Below are positions 1 through 21,543 of a DNA stretch of 64,000 nt, in pieces (the first letter of the stretch is position 1; every line of letters begins with the position of its first letter). Under the pieces are notes generated by a model, which did no database searches, was not told the DNA's origin, and saw only the letters and a list, made by a program, of their open reading frames with translations. The DNA is from Aspidiotus rigidus (taxonomy: Eukaryota; Arthropoda; Insecta; Hemiptera; Diaspididae), in assembly GCA_035079385.1 (NCBI GenBank), contig JAVHKY010000047.1:248001-312000 (forward strand). The letters are read 5' to 3'. Made by a program: the position numbers and the translations under genes.

Positions 1-1732
1 TATGACGGTTTGTTTGAAATAAATTACTTCGAAAGGTCGTTCTCCAGTATGAATGCGCATATGTCGGATGAGTTGACTCGGTTTAAAGAACCATTTCGGA
101 CACACCTTACAACGATTCATTCTCGAAGACGACTTGGAAGATGACGTTTTCTTACGATGGCTCTTAGTTGCCAGAGCTTTTTTAATCTGTTCAAAACGAT
201 TGAGGCATTTATCGAAACCTAACGCACTCGAGATAAACGTTACAATTGGAGCGAACCTTTTCATGTTCTTTCTTGTGAGCAGCAAGAGTACTCGCATTGT
301 TAAATTTTCGATTGCAAAGTTTGCAGGATTTGCTCTCGTCATCATTGAGTGAGTCATTTCCCTTGTTGAAAGTTGATCGACACTGAGGTTGATACTTATA
401 GTGAAGTTCCAAATGCATCTAACAATACGTGGATATTGGTTGAGAATTTAAATCAATTCAAAGCGAGTAGTTTATTTCACATCTTACTTGATTACGAAAT
501 TCTTCTCCACATTCTGAACACGTTAAAGTTTCTTCTTCTTCGTGTAATTTAATATGCGCTTTAAGACTAGCTAACCTTCTAAACCTTTTTTGACAAGTGA
601 CGAGCGGACAAATTGTTTCATTCGGGTTGTGTAGAGCTTCGTGAAGTATCAAGTTTTTCTTAACAAAGAGAAAACACTGTGAGCATGAATAGATCAGTAT
701 GAAATACTTTCATAAATAAGCTAATGCGACACTAACCAGTTTATTAAAGGAAATACCACAATGGCTACATTTATGAATTTTATCTTTGTGGGTCAATAAA
801 TGGGCTCGATAATCTTTATTACGAGAAAAATTTTTAGAGCACAATTCGCATTTGTATGTAACCTGTACAAAACATTGAAACCGTTACCGCAATCATAACA
901 AATAAGTTTTATGCATTATAGCAGAATAAGTTACCGGAGTATCATTCAGGATATCGTCAACTTCAATAACTTTATTATAAGTTTCTTTCGAATTAGTGGT
1001 AGCACTTGGCGCAGACTCATTGGATTTATCATCATTAATGAACGCAGAACCTAAAGGATGAATATATAAACACGATTACAATTTGCTTGTTAGTAAAATA
1101 GTGAATAAACGAAGGAGAAACCTGAAGATTTTTCAGTAGGTGTTGGCGCACTGAGGGGTGGTTCTTTGGTTGAAGAATCAGATGAACTCTGAACGAATTG
1201 TAGAATAAACGGATCCGTGTGCGTAGATACTAGGTTATCATCGTCGTTAGGAATGACGATCGAACCGTTTGTCAACAACATTACCTTAAATTGTATTCTC
1301 GAGAAATAAGAATATTCCTTCAACAATAATGGATACTTGAAAAATCATTTACCGGATTGCCATCATTGAATGTAGTAACATCGGCGAGGGTAGACAGTCC
1401 GGCAAGAGTGGAAAATACTGATTGAGAGGCATTCGTCAACGAGTCAGGCGCGCTCAAATTTGACTGTATCATATTAACGTACAATAATTCGTTGGTTGTT
1501 TCATCGTAGCATAACGCTCCGTCCACTGAAATAATTGATATTGGCTTACAAAATTCATTTTTCTCTATCAATGATTGAAAATGGTACAAAACCTACATTC
1601 CGATAAATTATTAATGGTGTCCGATGCTACGATCATATTTTCAGTTCCAGAGAATTCCGAAAATAGAACAGCTTCCAAGTTATTTTCTGAAATGGCGCAA
1701 ATATCCGACGGGATATTACGTTCATTACTCAT
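1..1732 (-). CDS. C2H2 zinc-finger protein, multi-exon, 3' end outside window
   Basis: Probable nuclear DNA-binding protein. Reading the minus strand, the start codon is at 1732-1730 (MSNERNIPSD) and exons lie near 1732-1592, 1525-1353, 1285-1122, 1050-936, 862-737, 658-488 and about 410-1. The first four give an acidic, Ser/Thr-rich N-terminus with no recognisable domain. The rest encode zinc fingers: CELCSKNFSRNKDYRAHLLTH, a finger split by an intron (CSHCGISFNKL / KNLILHEALH), CPLVTCQKRFRRLASLKAH, another split finger (CSECGEEFRNQ / HLELH), CKLCNRKFNNASTLAAHKKE and CKVCPKWFFKPSQLIRHMRI followed by a HTGERPF linker. Near 230 the frame changes between two fingers, so either a short intron, a sequence error or a real frameshift lies there. 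The family is too large for a specific name. The gene runs head-to-head with GatB. Confidence 0.8.
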
Positions 1733-2762
1733 CTACAATAGAAGTAAATAAGTACAAGTTGATCATTAAATGTATACAGCAGTTAATTTACGGATCATAG
1801 TATATCTGCTATTATTGTCTACCTTGCAGATTAATGGCTGACTAGACAAAAATCGCGCTAAAGCATAACTTTGAAATATTTTCTACTGGTTGCTCTATTG
1901 CTTTCTGAACTCATTTCCAGTTTCCCATCAGAATAATGTGATGGTATTCGAATTCGACTACGAACTGATGAGAACCCGTGTACCTAACACTTTGTGTCGT
2001 ACTAATTATCGATCCTCCTGAAAGGAACTCGCATCAAGTAGCTCGGGATACGAATTTTATTCTAGGTAATGCAGTCAAATTGATAATAACTAATCTAATT
2101 ATTAATGATACATATTTTTTTTATAATGCACGTACGAAGACACGATGTAGTGTGCACGGTGATCACTCACTACTCGCTAGTGTTTCAGTAAAAAATATTG
2201 ATAACTTATGATTTTATTTTCGGGCTTCGGCGAAAGCGGAATAGAACTGTTACGAATATTAAAGGGCAAAACTATAAATCAAAATTAACATTATTATCAT
2301 AAATATTCAGTTATTAAAGGTATCTACTTAGTTTTATTTTGACAAACTGAAAATTCCGATTTCCGAATTCTGTCTTCTTCACTTCTTCTTGGCGAAAAAG
2401 TCGCTCGTAGCGGATTTTTTCTGAAGTGTCCGAGTGTCTTACCAAGGTCTCATCTGAAAAAATAATATTCAAAGAAATCAGGTCGCGTCATTGGCGTCAC
2501 GTCATTTTGCGGAGAGTGACGTCACCTTCGTCGTGACTGCGATATAGCGAAAATAATGCGTTGCGTTGATGAGATCATGAGACCTTGAGACCTCGTATTG
2601 TTTCCTAATTATTGCGTCATCATTATTATCTATCAACTTGTCATAACGTGTTTGTCAAAGAGAGTGAGTGCTGCTGCCCATAACTTCAAGTCCAACCCCA
2701 AGTTTCAAATGATAGTCAGGGCATAGGTAATCGACGACCATAAGAAAAACTAAGTTGGTTCG
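1733..2762. promoter_or_regulatory. Divergent intergenic region between zinc-finger gene and gatB
   Basis: About 1 kb separates two start codons pointing away from each other, so both promoters should lie here. I see no clear TATA box or other element I would name. Near 2490-2525 a stretch is dense in cgtcac/gtgacgtc motifs, which could bind ATF/CREB-type factors. Regulatory content is inferred from position only. Confidence 0.35.
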
Positions 2763-5061
2763 ATGAATCGCCCATTCCTGGCTCTGTTACCAAGTCAATA
2801 CACCAGAAAATTTTGTCGTACTTTCAAAGAACAACACAAGTAATGTTGGAATGAAGATCGGTTATCTACAGGAGGCTTTGATAATAGCCGACTTACTTGT
2901 TTATGATCTTGAATTTTTAGATTACAATGGGAAGGAGTTGTTGGATTGGAGGTACATGCCCAATTGAATACTGAATCGAAGTTATTCTCTGGAGCTGGCA
3001 CCAATTTCGCAGCAGTAGTGAATAATCAAGTATCACCTTTCGATGCGGCTATTCCTGGTACCTTACCGGTTAGACCTTCCTCTACTCTATCTTACTGAAT
3101 TTCGCTCTTGCATCTATTTCTACTCCTTAAAATATCATTTGTACAGGTCTTAAATGTAGAATGTGTTCGAAAAGCCGTCTTGATAGCTCTTGCGCTCAAC
3201 TGTGATATCCATGAAACATCGTGGTTCGACCGGAAACATTACTTTTACGCCGATTTACCCGTTAGTTAACTAAACCAATTGTAATCCATTTGTTATTTTT
3301 GTCGACTTATCGGTAAGATCTTCGTATTCGTAGGCTGGTTATCAAATAACTCAACAAAGAAAACCATTTGCTACGAATGGCTTCGTGGAATTTCCTTGTT
3401 TCAACAATGATGGTTGTAAACCGTACCTAAAAACATCGAAGATCAAACAAATACAACTAGAGCAGGACAGCGGAAAATCTTTGCATGATGAAGTCGACAA
3501 AAAGTATTTTGAGCTTATTGCGAGAATCGTAGAACGTACAAAATGTATGCAAATCAATTTTGTCAATTTTCGTCTGTAAATAGAAGTTTGATCGATCTTA
3601 ATCGAGCGGGGATGCCACTGATAGAAATAGTATTTGAACCTGACCTCAGCGATGGACGTGAAGCCGCTTCTCTAATTGAAGAGCTAATGTTGATTTTGAA
3701 AGCCATCAACTCTTGTTCTTGTAACATTTCAGGTAATGTCTACCTAGTTACCAAGAAATATACTTGAAATTACGCGTATATTAATAGTCTTTTTCATTAT
3801 TGTTTTCTAGAGGGAGCATTACGAGTAGATGCTAATATCTCAGCTCGACAGAAAGGCTCAACCGCGCTTGGTATACGTAGTGAAGTAAAAAATATTGGCG
3901 GTGTTAATAATGTGATGAAGGCTGTAAATTTTGAAGTGGAACGTCAAATTCGTATGAATAAATATAACAAAACTATCGTGAATGAAACAAGATCCTGGAA
4001 CGCTGATTTGAATCGGACAGTTGGAATGCGAGATAAAGAAGTTGAACAGGTGAGTTTTTCAGGTGCTAAATATCCTATGAAAATTAGTATCGTAATTTGC
4101 GAGATTGACGCGTAAACATTTTCAAAGGATTATAGATTCATGCCGGAGCCCAATCTACCTCCTTTACGATTATCACTCGATGATAATGATACAAGTCGGA
4201 ACTGGATTAACGTTCTTGATTTGAAGAACAATATACCTGAATTACCGTTCGCCAAACGCAAAAAATTGATGGAAAAGTACTCGCTATCGCAGCAACTGGT
4301 CTTGCGCTTATTGGTCAGTCTATATGATCTTGTACTTACATACCTGTAATGTAAGTTGTGTATATTGAGCGATTTCTATTTTTATGTTTAGGAAATACAA
4401 AAATTGGTCGAATATTTTATTTATATTATGGAGAAATATGACTATGCGGATACAGATTCTGATAAACTTGCCAATTTCTTAATAAATGACGTCAAGGCAG
4501 CTGCAAATAATGCGAAAATACGAATGGAAAATTGGTACACACTACCTACTGTAGTTTGAAATTATTCACAAATATATCTTTACACTGCTGATTTGCTATG
4601 TATCCTTCTGTTCCTAGTTTGATGGATCCGGCTCATCTGGCAGAATTATATGACTTATTTCGGAATCAGATTATCAATAGGATTATTTTAAATCGCACTT
4701 TGGGTATGATTTTTGTGAGCAACGAAAAAACTCCTAACGAAGTACGTTTTCATTGATTAAATTTCTTCCATAGATTACTTACTGGTCGTTGAGATAAAAT
4801 ATTTCATTATATTGTTATTAGATTGTGAACGCTAATAAATGGTGGCAAGTTGACGATTTAAATATCATTGAAGAAAGTTGCCGTATAACGATAGAGTACA
4901 ATCCCGAATGGGTTGAGAAATATCACAAGTGTAAAAAAGCTGAAAAGAAGAAACATTTACAGATTATTTTGAACGAAGCTTTGAAAAATACTGAATGGCG
5001 TGCGAATATAGTGGTGACGAAAGACGTTCTACTAAAATTATTGGATAATTCGAAAAAATGA
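2763..5061 (+). CDS. gatB: Mitochondrial glutamyl-tRNA(Gln) amidotransferase subunit B
   Basis: GatB binds mischarged Glu-tRNA(Gln) and, with GatA and GatC, converts it to Gln-tRNA(Gln) in the mitochondrion. Exons reconstructed by splice sites and frame: 2763-2839, 2921-3068, 3147-3260, 3334-3503, 3584-3732, 3811-4049, 4128-4313, 4392-4534, 4618-4741, 4822-5061. The first exon gives a basic targeting peptide ([20 protein letters not shown]). Family landmarks follow in order: [124 protein letters not shown]. The last exons form the helical tRNA-binding tail (YqeY-like region). No frameshift is needed, so the gene looks intact. Exon 4 ends at an AA/GT junction that removes an in-frame alternative ending in a stop. 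Confidence 0.93.
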
Positions 5062-5699
5062 TATCGCAAGGTCGAAATTATTTTGGAATGAATCCTTTTT
5101 ATACATTTCGGTAAAAGCAGACCGACCGGTCGACCAATTTGAATCACGCTATAAATGAACTGTTTTAAATATTCGTTTGTTCATGTTTATTTTAAATGAA
5201 TTTGTCGAAAATATTAACCACGCATTAAAATAAATTCTACTTCATAAGTTCTTATTAAATGTCAATTTTCTAATCTGCGTGAGTGTATTCTGATGTGAGA
5301 TTGTAATTATTAAGATTAGAACAAAATTTTTATGAGTGAACGACAATCACCAAAATTGAGTGTGGATAACTTTTAATTTCATGGATCATTCAAATTAAGA
5401 GCTTGCTGTAATTTATATATGTAAGTCACCTATATTTTTAAATCTCAAATCATAAACGTTTTCTTTGGGATGAGAAATGAAGTATATGCAATCTACTCTT
5501 GTTAAACAGAAAAATTTTCTATGAGTAAAAATGGCTGAAGAAGATTGATTTGCCAACTGAGCAAACTTCAAGTTTCCTTCTTTGCTTTGAATATTATTTT
5601 TCTTTATAGTCATGAGTTCAGAAAAACACGAATGAATAATAGATTTTCAAGAAAATACCTCATTTCTGAAGAATTATTCCCTCGATTTACTCCTTACTG
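5062..5699. other. Intergenic, no gene seen
   Basis: AT-rich spacer between the gatB stop and the next gene. I see no coding exon, repeat end or RNA gene. It should hold the gatB 3' UTR and the promoter of the gelsolin-like gene. Confidence 0.5.
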
Positions 5700-14992
<9,293 letters not shown>

Positions 14993-16549
14993 TTTGACGA
15001 TAAAAATATTTACAAACCATGGGTATGCCAAAGTTACAACATGGTAGCTCCGCATGATAAATATAGAACCTTTCTAAAATTTACCATACTGGTATTCCTA
15101 ATAAAAGTGCGAGCAGAGTCGTTTTTGATAATTTATTATGAACTAATCTCTACACAGAAAAGTTGCTCATCGGTGTCAGCAAATTTATAACCATTCTCAG
15201 AAATTTGGCTGCGAAGTTATGATTCTTTTTGAAAGCTTCTATAAGCTCTTCAAGTCAAGTTTTTAAGAACTGGCCTGTCTGTTGACGTTATGTGGAGGGA
15301 CAACCGCATCGCATTGAAGGTTATAAACTCTACACTTACCATTGAGGGAGCGGGGAATACGATCTTCAGTGTCATCTCCTCACAGTGTTTACAGAATAGA
15401 ACGCAACACAAAGGGCATGGAAAGATTGCTCACAAAATACCTAGTATTGGAAGAAGCGGTTGACTACATGAGCGTTCCTGAAAACAGAATACATTTTCAG
15501 CCATTTGAAGACATTACGCAAAGGAGGCGTTTTTTACATTTACTGATGCAGTAAACTGTGGAAGTTTGTTTTAAGGGGACAATTTTTAAAAATTTACCGA
15601 AGTAACTTGGAAACCGACTCATTAAAATAGCTACAACTCTTGTTCTTCACATTTTTCGCAAAATTATAATTATTTTTGAGTGGTATAATTGATTTTATTA
15701 ACCCAGCACCTTATGGCCGAACAAAATTATTCCCCTACTTTACACTGACAACAGTGACATTAAATGACGGTCAATATGCAAATTGAGGCTATTAGTAAAA
15801 AACTCGACGCTTCGCGCCTCGCCAGGGGGGCTGCGCCCCCTCTGGACCCCCTAAAGATTTTACTTTCAGTAGATCTCAGTATTCTGATTTTTAAGTTTTC
15901 TCTTTTCACAATACCTCTTACATGCTTCAGAATAATTACTTTTCCTTTTTTTTTTTTTTTTTTTGAATTTGTATCTCTTCTTTAATTTTATTACTACTGT
16001 ATCATCATTATTATTATCATCAACACCTATTATTTTTAAACGTTCGTTATTAAAAGTTGGATTGCCCCTTGCAGTACTGGATTTTCTAATTCTTCTTCTT
16101 CTTTTTTTTTTTCTTTTTACAATATCGCTTACTTTTTTCAGAATTGCTTCTTCTTTTTCTGGTGTTCTTACTTTGTATTTCTTCTTCTTCAGTATTTTCA
16201 GGATTACACAACAAATAATAGGATAGAAAAATCAGCACTTTAAATAATACAACAGAAATTATTCACTATGGCTTAATAATATTTGAAAACCACTTCCAAA
16301 AAATAAATAATATAAATAAAAAATAATACTAAAACTAATTTCCCGGAGAAAATTGGAGACAACTCAGAGGCGCACAGATACAACACATTTCTATTAGAAA
16401 ATCAAAACCGCACTGATTGATTTTATTTGGTTGAAGTATTTGTAAAAATTTAATCTTCAATTCTCCTTCTTTTTGGAAGACCCCCCGCAGAAATTCATTC
16501 AATAGGAATGTATCCCTTTTCACCTATCTCAAGTAGAGAATTAATTTAA
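14993..16549. other. Intergenic, no gene identified
   Basis: Contains pyrimidine-rich low-complexity DNA (15940-16200) and, at about 15810-15855, an isolated GC-rich block with a tight palindrome (aggggggctgcgccccct) unlike its AT-rich surroundings. A 70-residue frame at 15342-15554 has no features I can interpret. Confidence 0.5.
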
Positions 16550-16553
16550 TTAA

Positions 16554-17001
16554 GGGTATGCTCTATCTAGTCACTCACACGTAGACACACACAAAATATA
16601 TATCACATGTTGCAATTTTTGCCCCGAGATAACTGATTAAATAAAGCATGAAATATCTTGAAACTTTGTATTTATGTACCTAGACAAAACTTGGGAAAAT
16701 ACGGCTAATTGGTTCACACGAACTAATTTTGTTCATTAATTGGAATTTAACGATTCAAAGATGGCCCCTTCAGACGTAAGTTTAAACGTTTCCTGAAGAT
16801 AATTCAGAATATTTCGCGATCTGTCAACTAATTAGCCGTATTTTCCTCAACTTCAAGAATAAATTAAACCACGTTCCTAATCATGTTGTAGTTTGTACAT
16901 TATTCATATGTTATATGTGGGCAAAAATCACTACCCGCAAGACACCATTTTGTGTAATACACGTGTATTTTCTGTGTGTGAGTGACTAGTAGAGCATACC
17001 C
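16554..17001. mobile_element. TTAA-flanked MITE
   Basis: TTAA at 16550-16553 and 17002-17005 flank inverted ends gggtatgctctatctagtca and tgactagtagagcataccc. A second, internal inverted pair (gggaaaatacggctaattgg near 16692; ccgtattttcc near 16835) makes the element largely self-complementary. TTAA target choice is typical of the piggyBac superfamily. It has no transposase. Confidence 0.7.
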
Positions 17002-17043
17002 TTAAGGACAATCTATGTAGGGAATCCAATATAGAGATTACCT

Positions 17044-17296
17044 CTTTGAGTATGAATGGAGAGGCAGAAACAGTAGTACTCTCGCAGGCGTGATAGATAG
17101 CGTTGCTCAGGTAAACTCATGTGTTAACTGTTTTTTTAAGATTGAAAACGACTAATTAAGGAGAGGAGAGAGGGTGTTAAATGTAAAACGCGTGCTATCT
17201 GTTCTAGTAAGATTGAAACAGCGCGCTCTATCACGCCTGCCACGCAACCTTCAAAAACGACGATTTCTGCCTCTCCATTACTATTCATACTCAAAG
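17044..17296. mobile_element. hAT-type MITE with 8-bp target duplication
   Basis: Identical 8-bp flanks gattacct at 17036-17043 and 17297-17304 bracket inverted ends ctttgagtatgaatggagag and (reversed) the same sequence with a short insertion. Eight-base duplications are characteristic of hAT transposons. The 253-bp interior is non-coding. Confidence 0.75.
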
Positions 17297-17476
17297 GATT
17301 ACCTATTCAAACAGTGAAAAATATATCTTAGATAGAGCATTAAACCAAAGACACCCTGTATACTGAGTCTTGGTATTTTACAGATGTCGATTTTTCAAAA
17401 AGCGTCCAATAATAGATCACGCTAAGGTTCCACGTCAAATTGCCTAATCAAACGCACAGGAAACCAGATTGTTTGA

Positions 17477-17584
17477 ATGCAAAATGGCTTACTTGTATTA
17501 GGCATTACTGCTTTGACTATTTACTTTACTGTTTCTAAATATTACAAGCACCCTGATTACAAGCTTACTAATCAAGACTATTGA
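17477..17584 (+). CDS. Possible 35-residue single-pass membrane microprotein
   Basis: The frame begins MQNGLLVLGITALTIYFTVS and ends KHPDYKLTNQDY. It has one hydrophobic helix and a polar tail, which resembles small mitochondrial-inner-membrane proteins in general form only. I recognise no family, and there is no splice or codon evidence that it is real. Confidence 0.25.
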   Translation: MQNGLLVLGITALTIYFTVSKYYKHPDYKLTNQDY

Positions 17585-17671
17585 TCTGAGTCTTCACTTT
17601 TTGTGGAAGAATGCAATTAGTGAAAGTGGATCAATTTTATTGTACATACAAGCGATAGCTATTTCAGAAAT

Positions 17672-18029
17672 TTAGCAAGATCTCAACACTTCGAAATTTG
17701 ATTACGGTTACAAACTCCCAGTTCATAAGAAATACCGTGATAAGAAAGCATTTTTCTTTTTTTGGTCAACAGTTAGTGTGTTTTTATGGACATCATTCTT
17801 TTATGGATGGGATGTCAGATTGTCAGGAATTGCAAAATTGGCTTTATTCAAACGTTATCAATTTTTTCCCCATATAAGTTACCACGCTAACGCTGCCCTA
17901 TTTGTTGCTAACAAGATGGCAGTCGATCTTATCCACATGATTCATGATTCGAGAACCAAGGAAAAAAATGGCAATCTGGCGTACCGGCATGGCTCTTATC
18001 ATATTCATAATATCATGACAACATATTAA
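17672..18029 (+). CDS. Hypothetical membrane protein exon
   Basis: After a possible acceptor (atttcag/atttag, 17664-17676) the frame reads DLNTSKFDYGYKLPVHKKYR, then a hydrophobic aromatic stretch (AFFFFWSTVSVFLWTSFFYG) and a basic, His-rich tail to a stop at 18027-18029. Taken with the small frame just upstream it could be one gene for a small integral membrane protein, but the two are not linked by a clear intron. Function unknown. Confidence 0.3.
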
Positions 18030-18196
18030 GCCAAGCGAATTTCGACCGTTCAAAATGTTCAATTTGTGGTTCAATTCTATGTAACTGAAATACGATTGTT
18101 TAATTTTCACCGATTAATTGGAATAATGATTTGATGAAAAATTTTCAGCAATAAATTTGTGTAGCTCGCCTGGATTAGAGCCCAACTACGTTGAAA

Positions 18197-20267
18197 ATGA
18201 TTCTCAACACTTTTTCGCTTTTATTTTGTTTGGCCGTCTGCTTTTACACCTCAACGGTATTTTCGACACTTTTTCATCTATTATTTTTAGTTTATGTGCT
18301 TATATTATCCTCTAAAATGATTTACTCTTAGGCACGTCATACAAATAACTGGGCTGTACTTGTAGATACGTCAAGATTTTGGTTCAATTACCGGCACGTT
18401 GCGAATGTGTTATCAATTTATAGGAGTGTTAAAAGACTAGGAATACCGGATAGGTGAGTACCTTTTTTCCCATACAACACTTTTTATACCTATCATCTCC
18501 ATCCTTCAAACAATTCAATCTAGTCAAATCATATTGATGGTTGCCGACGATATGGCATGCAATGCTCGTAATCCGCGACCAGCAACTGTGTTCAATAATG
18601 CAGATCAGCAATTAAACGTGTATGGCGATGATGTAGAAGTGGATTACCGTGGCTATGAAGTAAGTTCCACCTTCTGTCTTTGCTTAACATCAAAAAGTAT
18701 ATTCTTCAAGCTGCATGTTTTTTTCTTTGAAGGTGACAGTTGAGAATTTCGTTCGTTTACTAACTAGCCGACTCCCACCAGATACGCCCAGATCAAAGCA
18801 ATTACTCACCGACGAAGGAAGTAATATATTAATCTACCTGACTGGTCACGGTGGTGATGGATTTTTAAAGTTCCAAGATGCTGAAGAAATCACTAGTCAA
18901 GAATTGGCGGATGCGTTGGAACAAATGTGGCAGAAAAGAAAGTAATTATTACATTGTCTTTCTCAAATCTTTGGGTTATAACTCACTCTGAATTCCTCGG
19001 TTGTAGATATCACGAAATATTTTTCATGATCGATACATGTCAAGCGGCCTCTATGTATGAAAAATTTTACTCTCCCAATATTCTGGCGATGGCGAGCAGT
19101 CTGGTTGGAGAGGACTCACTATCGGTAGGATTTTTTAGATTTCACAGCTTCAAGAGGATAAATTTGTTGTCGTGTTATCAAAATAACATATTTTATACTT
19201 TTATTTCTCAGCATCACGTCGATCCAGCTATTGGGGTATATATTATCGATCGTTACACTTTTTACGCTCTTCGGTTTCTGGAGAAAGTTCAACCCAATAG
19301 TTCTTTGAACATGAGCAGTTTTGTAAGTAGATTCTTTATTTATTTTGAGTATTCGCATTGCAAGTTTGGTAATATTAATAACTTTTGGATGAATAAAAAA
19401 CATCAGAACAGTGTTGTTCTAAGAGCAATAGAATTCCAATGAAGAGCGAATTCTGTATATCTGTATTTTCTCTTGTTGATTAATGTGAATTGCTACGAAA
19501 TCAACTCGTGACAAATTATTTCTTCTCGATACCTGTTGATGAAGTGTGATGTTAGCGATCTCTATTATCGTCCTTTGAGAATAATTTCTTAATTGCTGAT
19601 TCAGTTCGTAAAATTTCGCATTCGTTCAACGAATTCTCATCTCGATTTCCCTGTATTGTTGTACGTTCGAGTGTCTGGAGAAGTGAACTTCCTTCTCTCT
19701 TTTATAATACTGGCTAGAATGCGCGTTGAACGATAAACCTGAGAGAATAAGAAGGAAATTTTTGTACCGTATTGGTAAATGAAACCCTAAAACAATATGA
19801 TTCTTTTTTTTTTTGTGTATTCTGCATTTGTTCTAGCCAATTGGCAATATTCTGCGAGAGAATCGAGCTCTCCAATTCAAAAAGATATTTTAACCTTTGT
19901 ATATTCACTAACCCCGATTATCAATCTTAATTTATCACCTTACTTTGTTGCTGCTGTTAATTTAGCTGGCAGTGTGTCCCAAACACGAATGTATCTCAAC
20001 CGTGGGCGTTCGAAGTGATTTATTCTCCAGAGATCCCGCCAAAGTTCCGATAACTGACTTTTTCGGATCAATAAGGCCAACAGAGTTGACGCACGTTCCC
20101 GACATCCTTCTGCTCGATATCCCCGGTGAAAAGTAAGATTTTTAATTATGAATATTCAATGCTGATTCGACAGTTTTGTTTGATTTGACTTTGTTTTTAG
20201 ATACGACCAAGAGAGTTCCGTGAGATTGCCAAAGAAGTATCACTACGTTCCACTAATGCCGAAGTGA
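18197..20267 (+). CDS. PIGK: GPI-anchor transamidase catalytic subunit
   Basis: PIGK cleaves the C-terminal signal of precursor proteins in the ER lumen and transfers them to GPI, within the PIGT/GPAA1/PIGS/PIGU complex. Exons: 18197-18256, 18332-18453, 18524-18659, 18733-18941, 19007-19124, 19212-19322, 19966-20132, 20201-20267; all join in frame. Exon 1 is a signal peptide ([20 protein letters not shown]). Landmarks of the C13 protease fold follow: [33 protein letters not shown], the catalytic His in [16 protein letters not shown], the catalytic Cys in [23 protein letters not shown], and [20 protein letters not shown] with ITDFFGS. The protein ends shortly after [14 protein letters not shown], without the C-terminal transmembrane helix of the human enzyme, giving about 330 residues. 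Confidence 0.95.
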
Positions 20268-20868
20268 ACAAATTCATGATTATCTATTGGGTAGATATCT
20301 AACGAGTATCTTCGTGCAGACATCGCAAAATCTGTACACGTCGGTATTCGAATTGTTGATGGATCTCAGGATTGTTGCGAGTTTTGTGATATTTTGTAAA
20401 ATCTCGTTAATCCGAGCGATTCTAATTTGAAGTACTTTTCTTCAAAAAATAACCAAAGAAATTGAATTTTCTGTCTAAGATCTACTGTAAGATGAACTCC
20501 ATCATCACGACAGCTAGTAAGAATATGGACGAGACACAGAACTGCTCAAAATTCAATATAACGACGGATTAACGAGGTTAAGAGTAAGCTACACAGTGCA
20601 GTCTGTTCGAACAATAATTTATTCACTAGAAATTTTTTTATAAAAAAAGATCGCTAAAATAATGTAATAATTAACAATAAATACCCAAATTTGAGAACGG
20701 GCGAGAAATAGTAACGAAAAATTGAGCAAATCACATTTGAGTCTAAGAATTTTGTTTCATCTTACGTTCGGTAAGAAAAAAAAAAAAAATACGTGAATAA
20801 ATTAATACAGTAAACGCACGATTATAAATATAAAAAAGAAAACGAGAACAAAAACAAACGTGTATGAC
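20268..20868. other. Convergent 3' spacer between PIGK and the CEP350-like gene
   Basis: The two genes run tail-to-tail across 0.6 kb. It is AT-rich and carries aataaa-type signals (e.g. near 20675), so it presumably holds both 3' UTRs. No other gene seen. Confidence 0.55.
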
Positions 20869-21543
20869 TTAAAAAGATTGTTTCTTCTTTTGAAACGCGT
20901 CTTGTAGACTCACAACCGTATCTGCGATAAGCTCGTCCATTAAGCTCTGAGTAACTTGATTTTTAATCGATAATTCGTCCTTCTCATAATTGACCCAATC
21001 ATCTTCTTCCTCTTGTAGTTCTTGGATCAATAAATCGTCAACGAAATCAGTCTTCTTTTTACGGCTCCACTGTATAATCAATTTTTCCCTGTTCACTTTC
21101 GAACGGAAACCGAATAATTCGTTTATTTTGTTGTTAACCATCTCCTGAAGTTGTTCGCCTTGTGGTTTGGACCGTTTAGCCACGTTTTTCGATGATACTT
21201 CTTCCCAGGGAAGAGCCTGTTGAGTTTCCTTCTCTTCGAGCACCGATTGCGCTACTTCTTTCGTTAGATCGAATAGAAATTGTTTGTACATTTTTACATC
21301 CCGATGGACTTGGCTGCCTGTCGAATTGTTATCAGTCGCAATGGTATTTTCGGGGTCTTCACCTTCCTCCAATTGCTCGCACACTTTCTTGATGATCGGT
21401 TGTAAGTGACCTTGTAATTCGTATTCGTTATTAGGTATACGCGCTAGACCAGATGGAGGCGTGTACGGTGGCGGAGGCTTATTAGGTATTTCGCGGAAGT
21501 ATATGTAAGGCGGCGTATGTTGCTGAGCTTGCAATTCCTCGAT
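20869..21543 (-). CDS. Terminal exon of the CEP350-like gene
   Basis: Acceptor attcgcag at 21551-21544; stop TAA at 20871-20869. Encodes the Pro-rich [15 protein letters not shown] segment and then a long acidic helical domain with [40 protein letters not shown] and [20 protein letters not shown]. This C-terminal block is the strongest evidence for the CEP350 assignment. Confidence 0.8.
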   Translation of the reverse strand: MEELQAQQHTPPYIYFREIPNKPPPPYTPPSGLARIPNNEYELQGHLQPIIKKVCEQLEEGEDPENTIATDNNSTGSQVHRDVKMYKQFLFDLTKEVAQSVLEEKETQQALPWEEVSSKNVAKRSKPQGEQLQEMVNNKINELFGFRSKVNREKLIIQWSRKKKTDFVDDLLIQELQEEEDDWVNYEKDELSIKNQVTQSLMDELIADTVVSLQDAFQKKKQSF

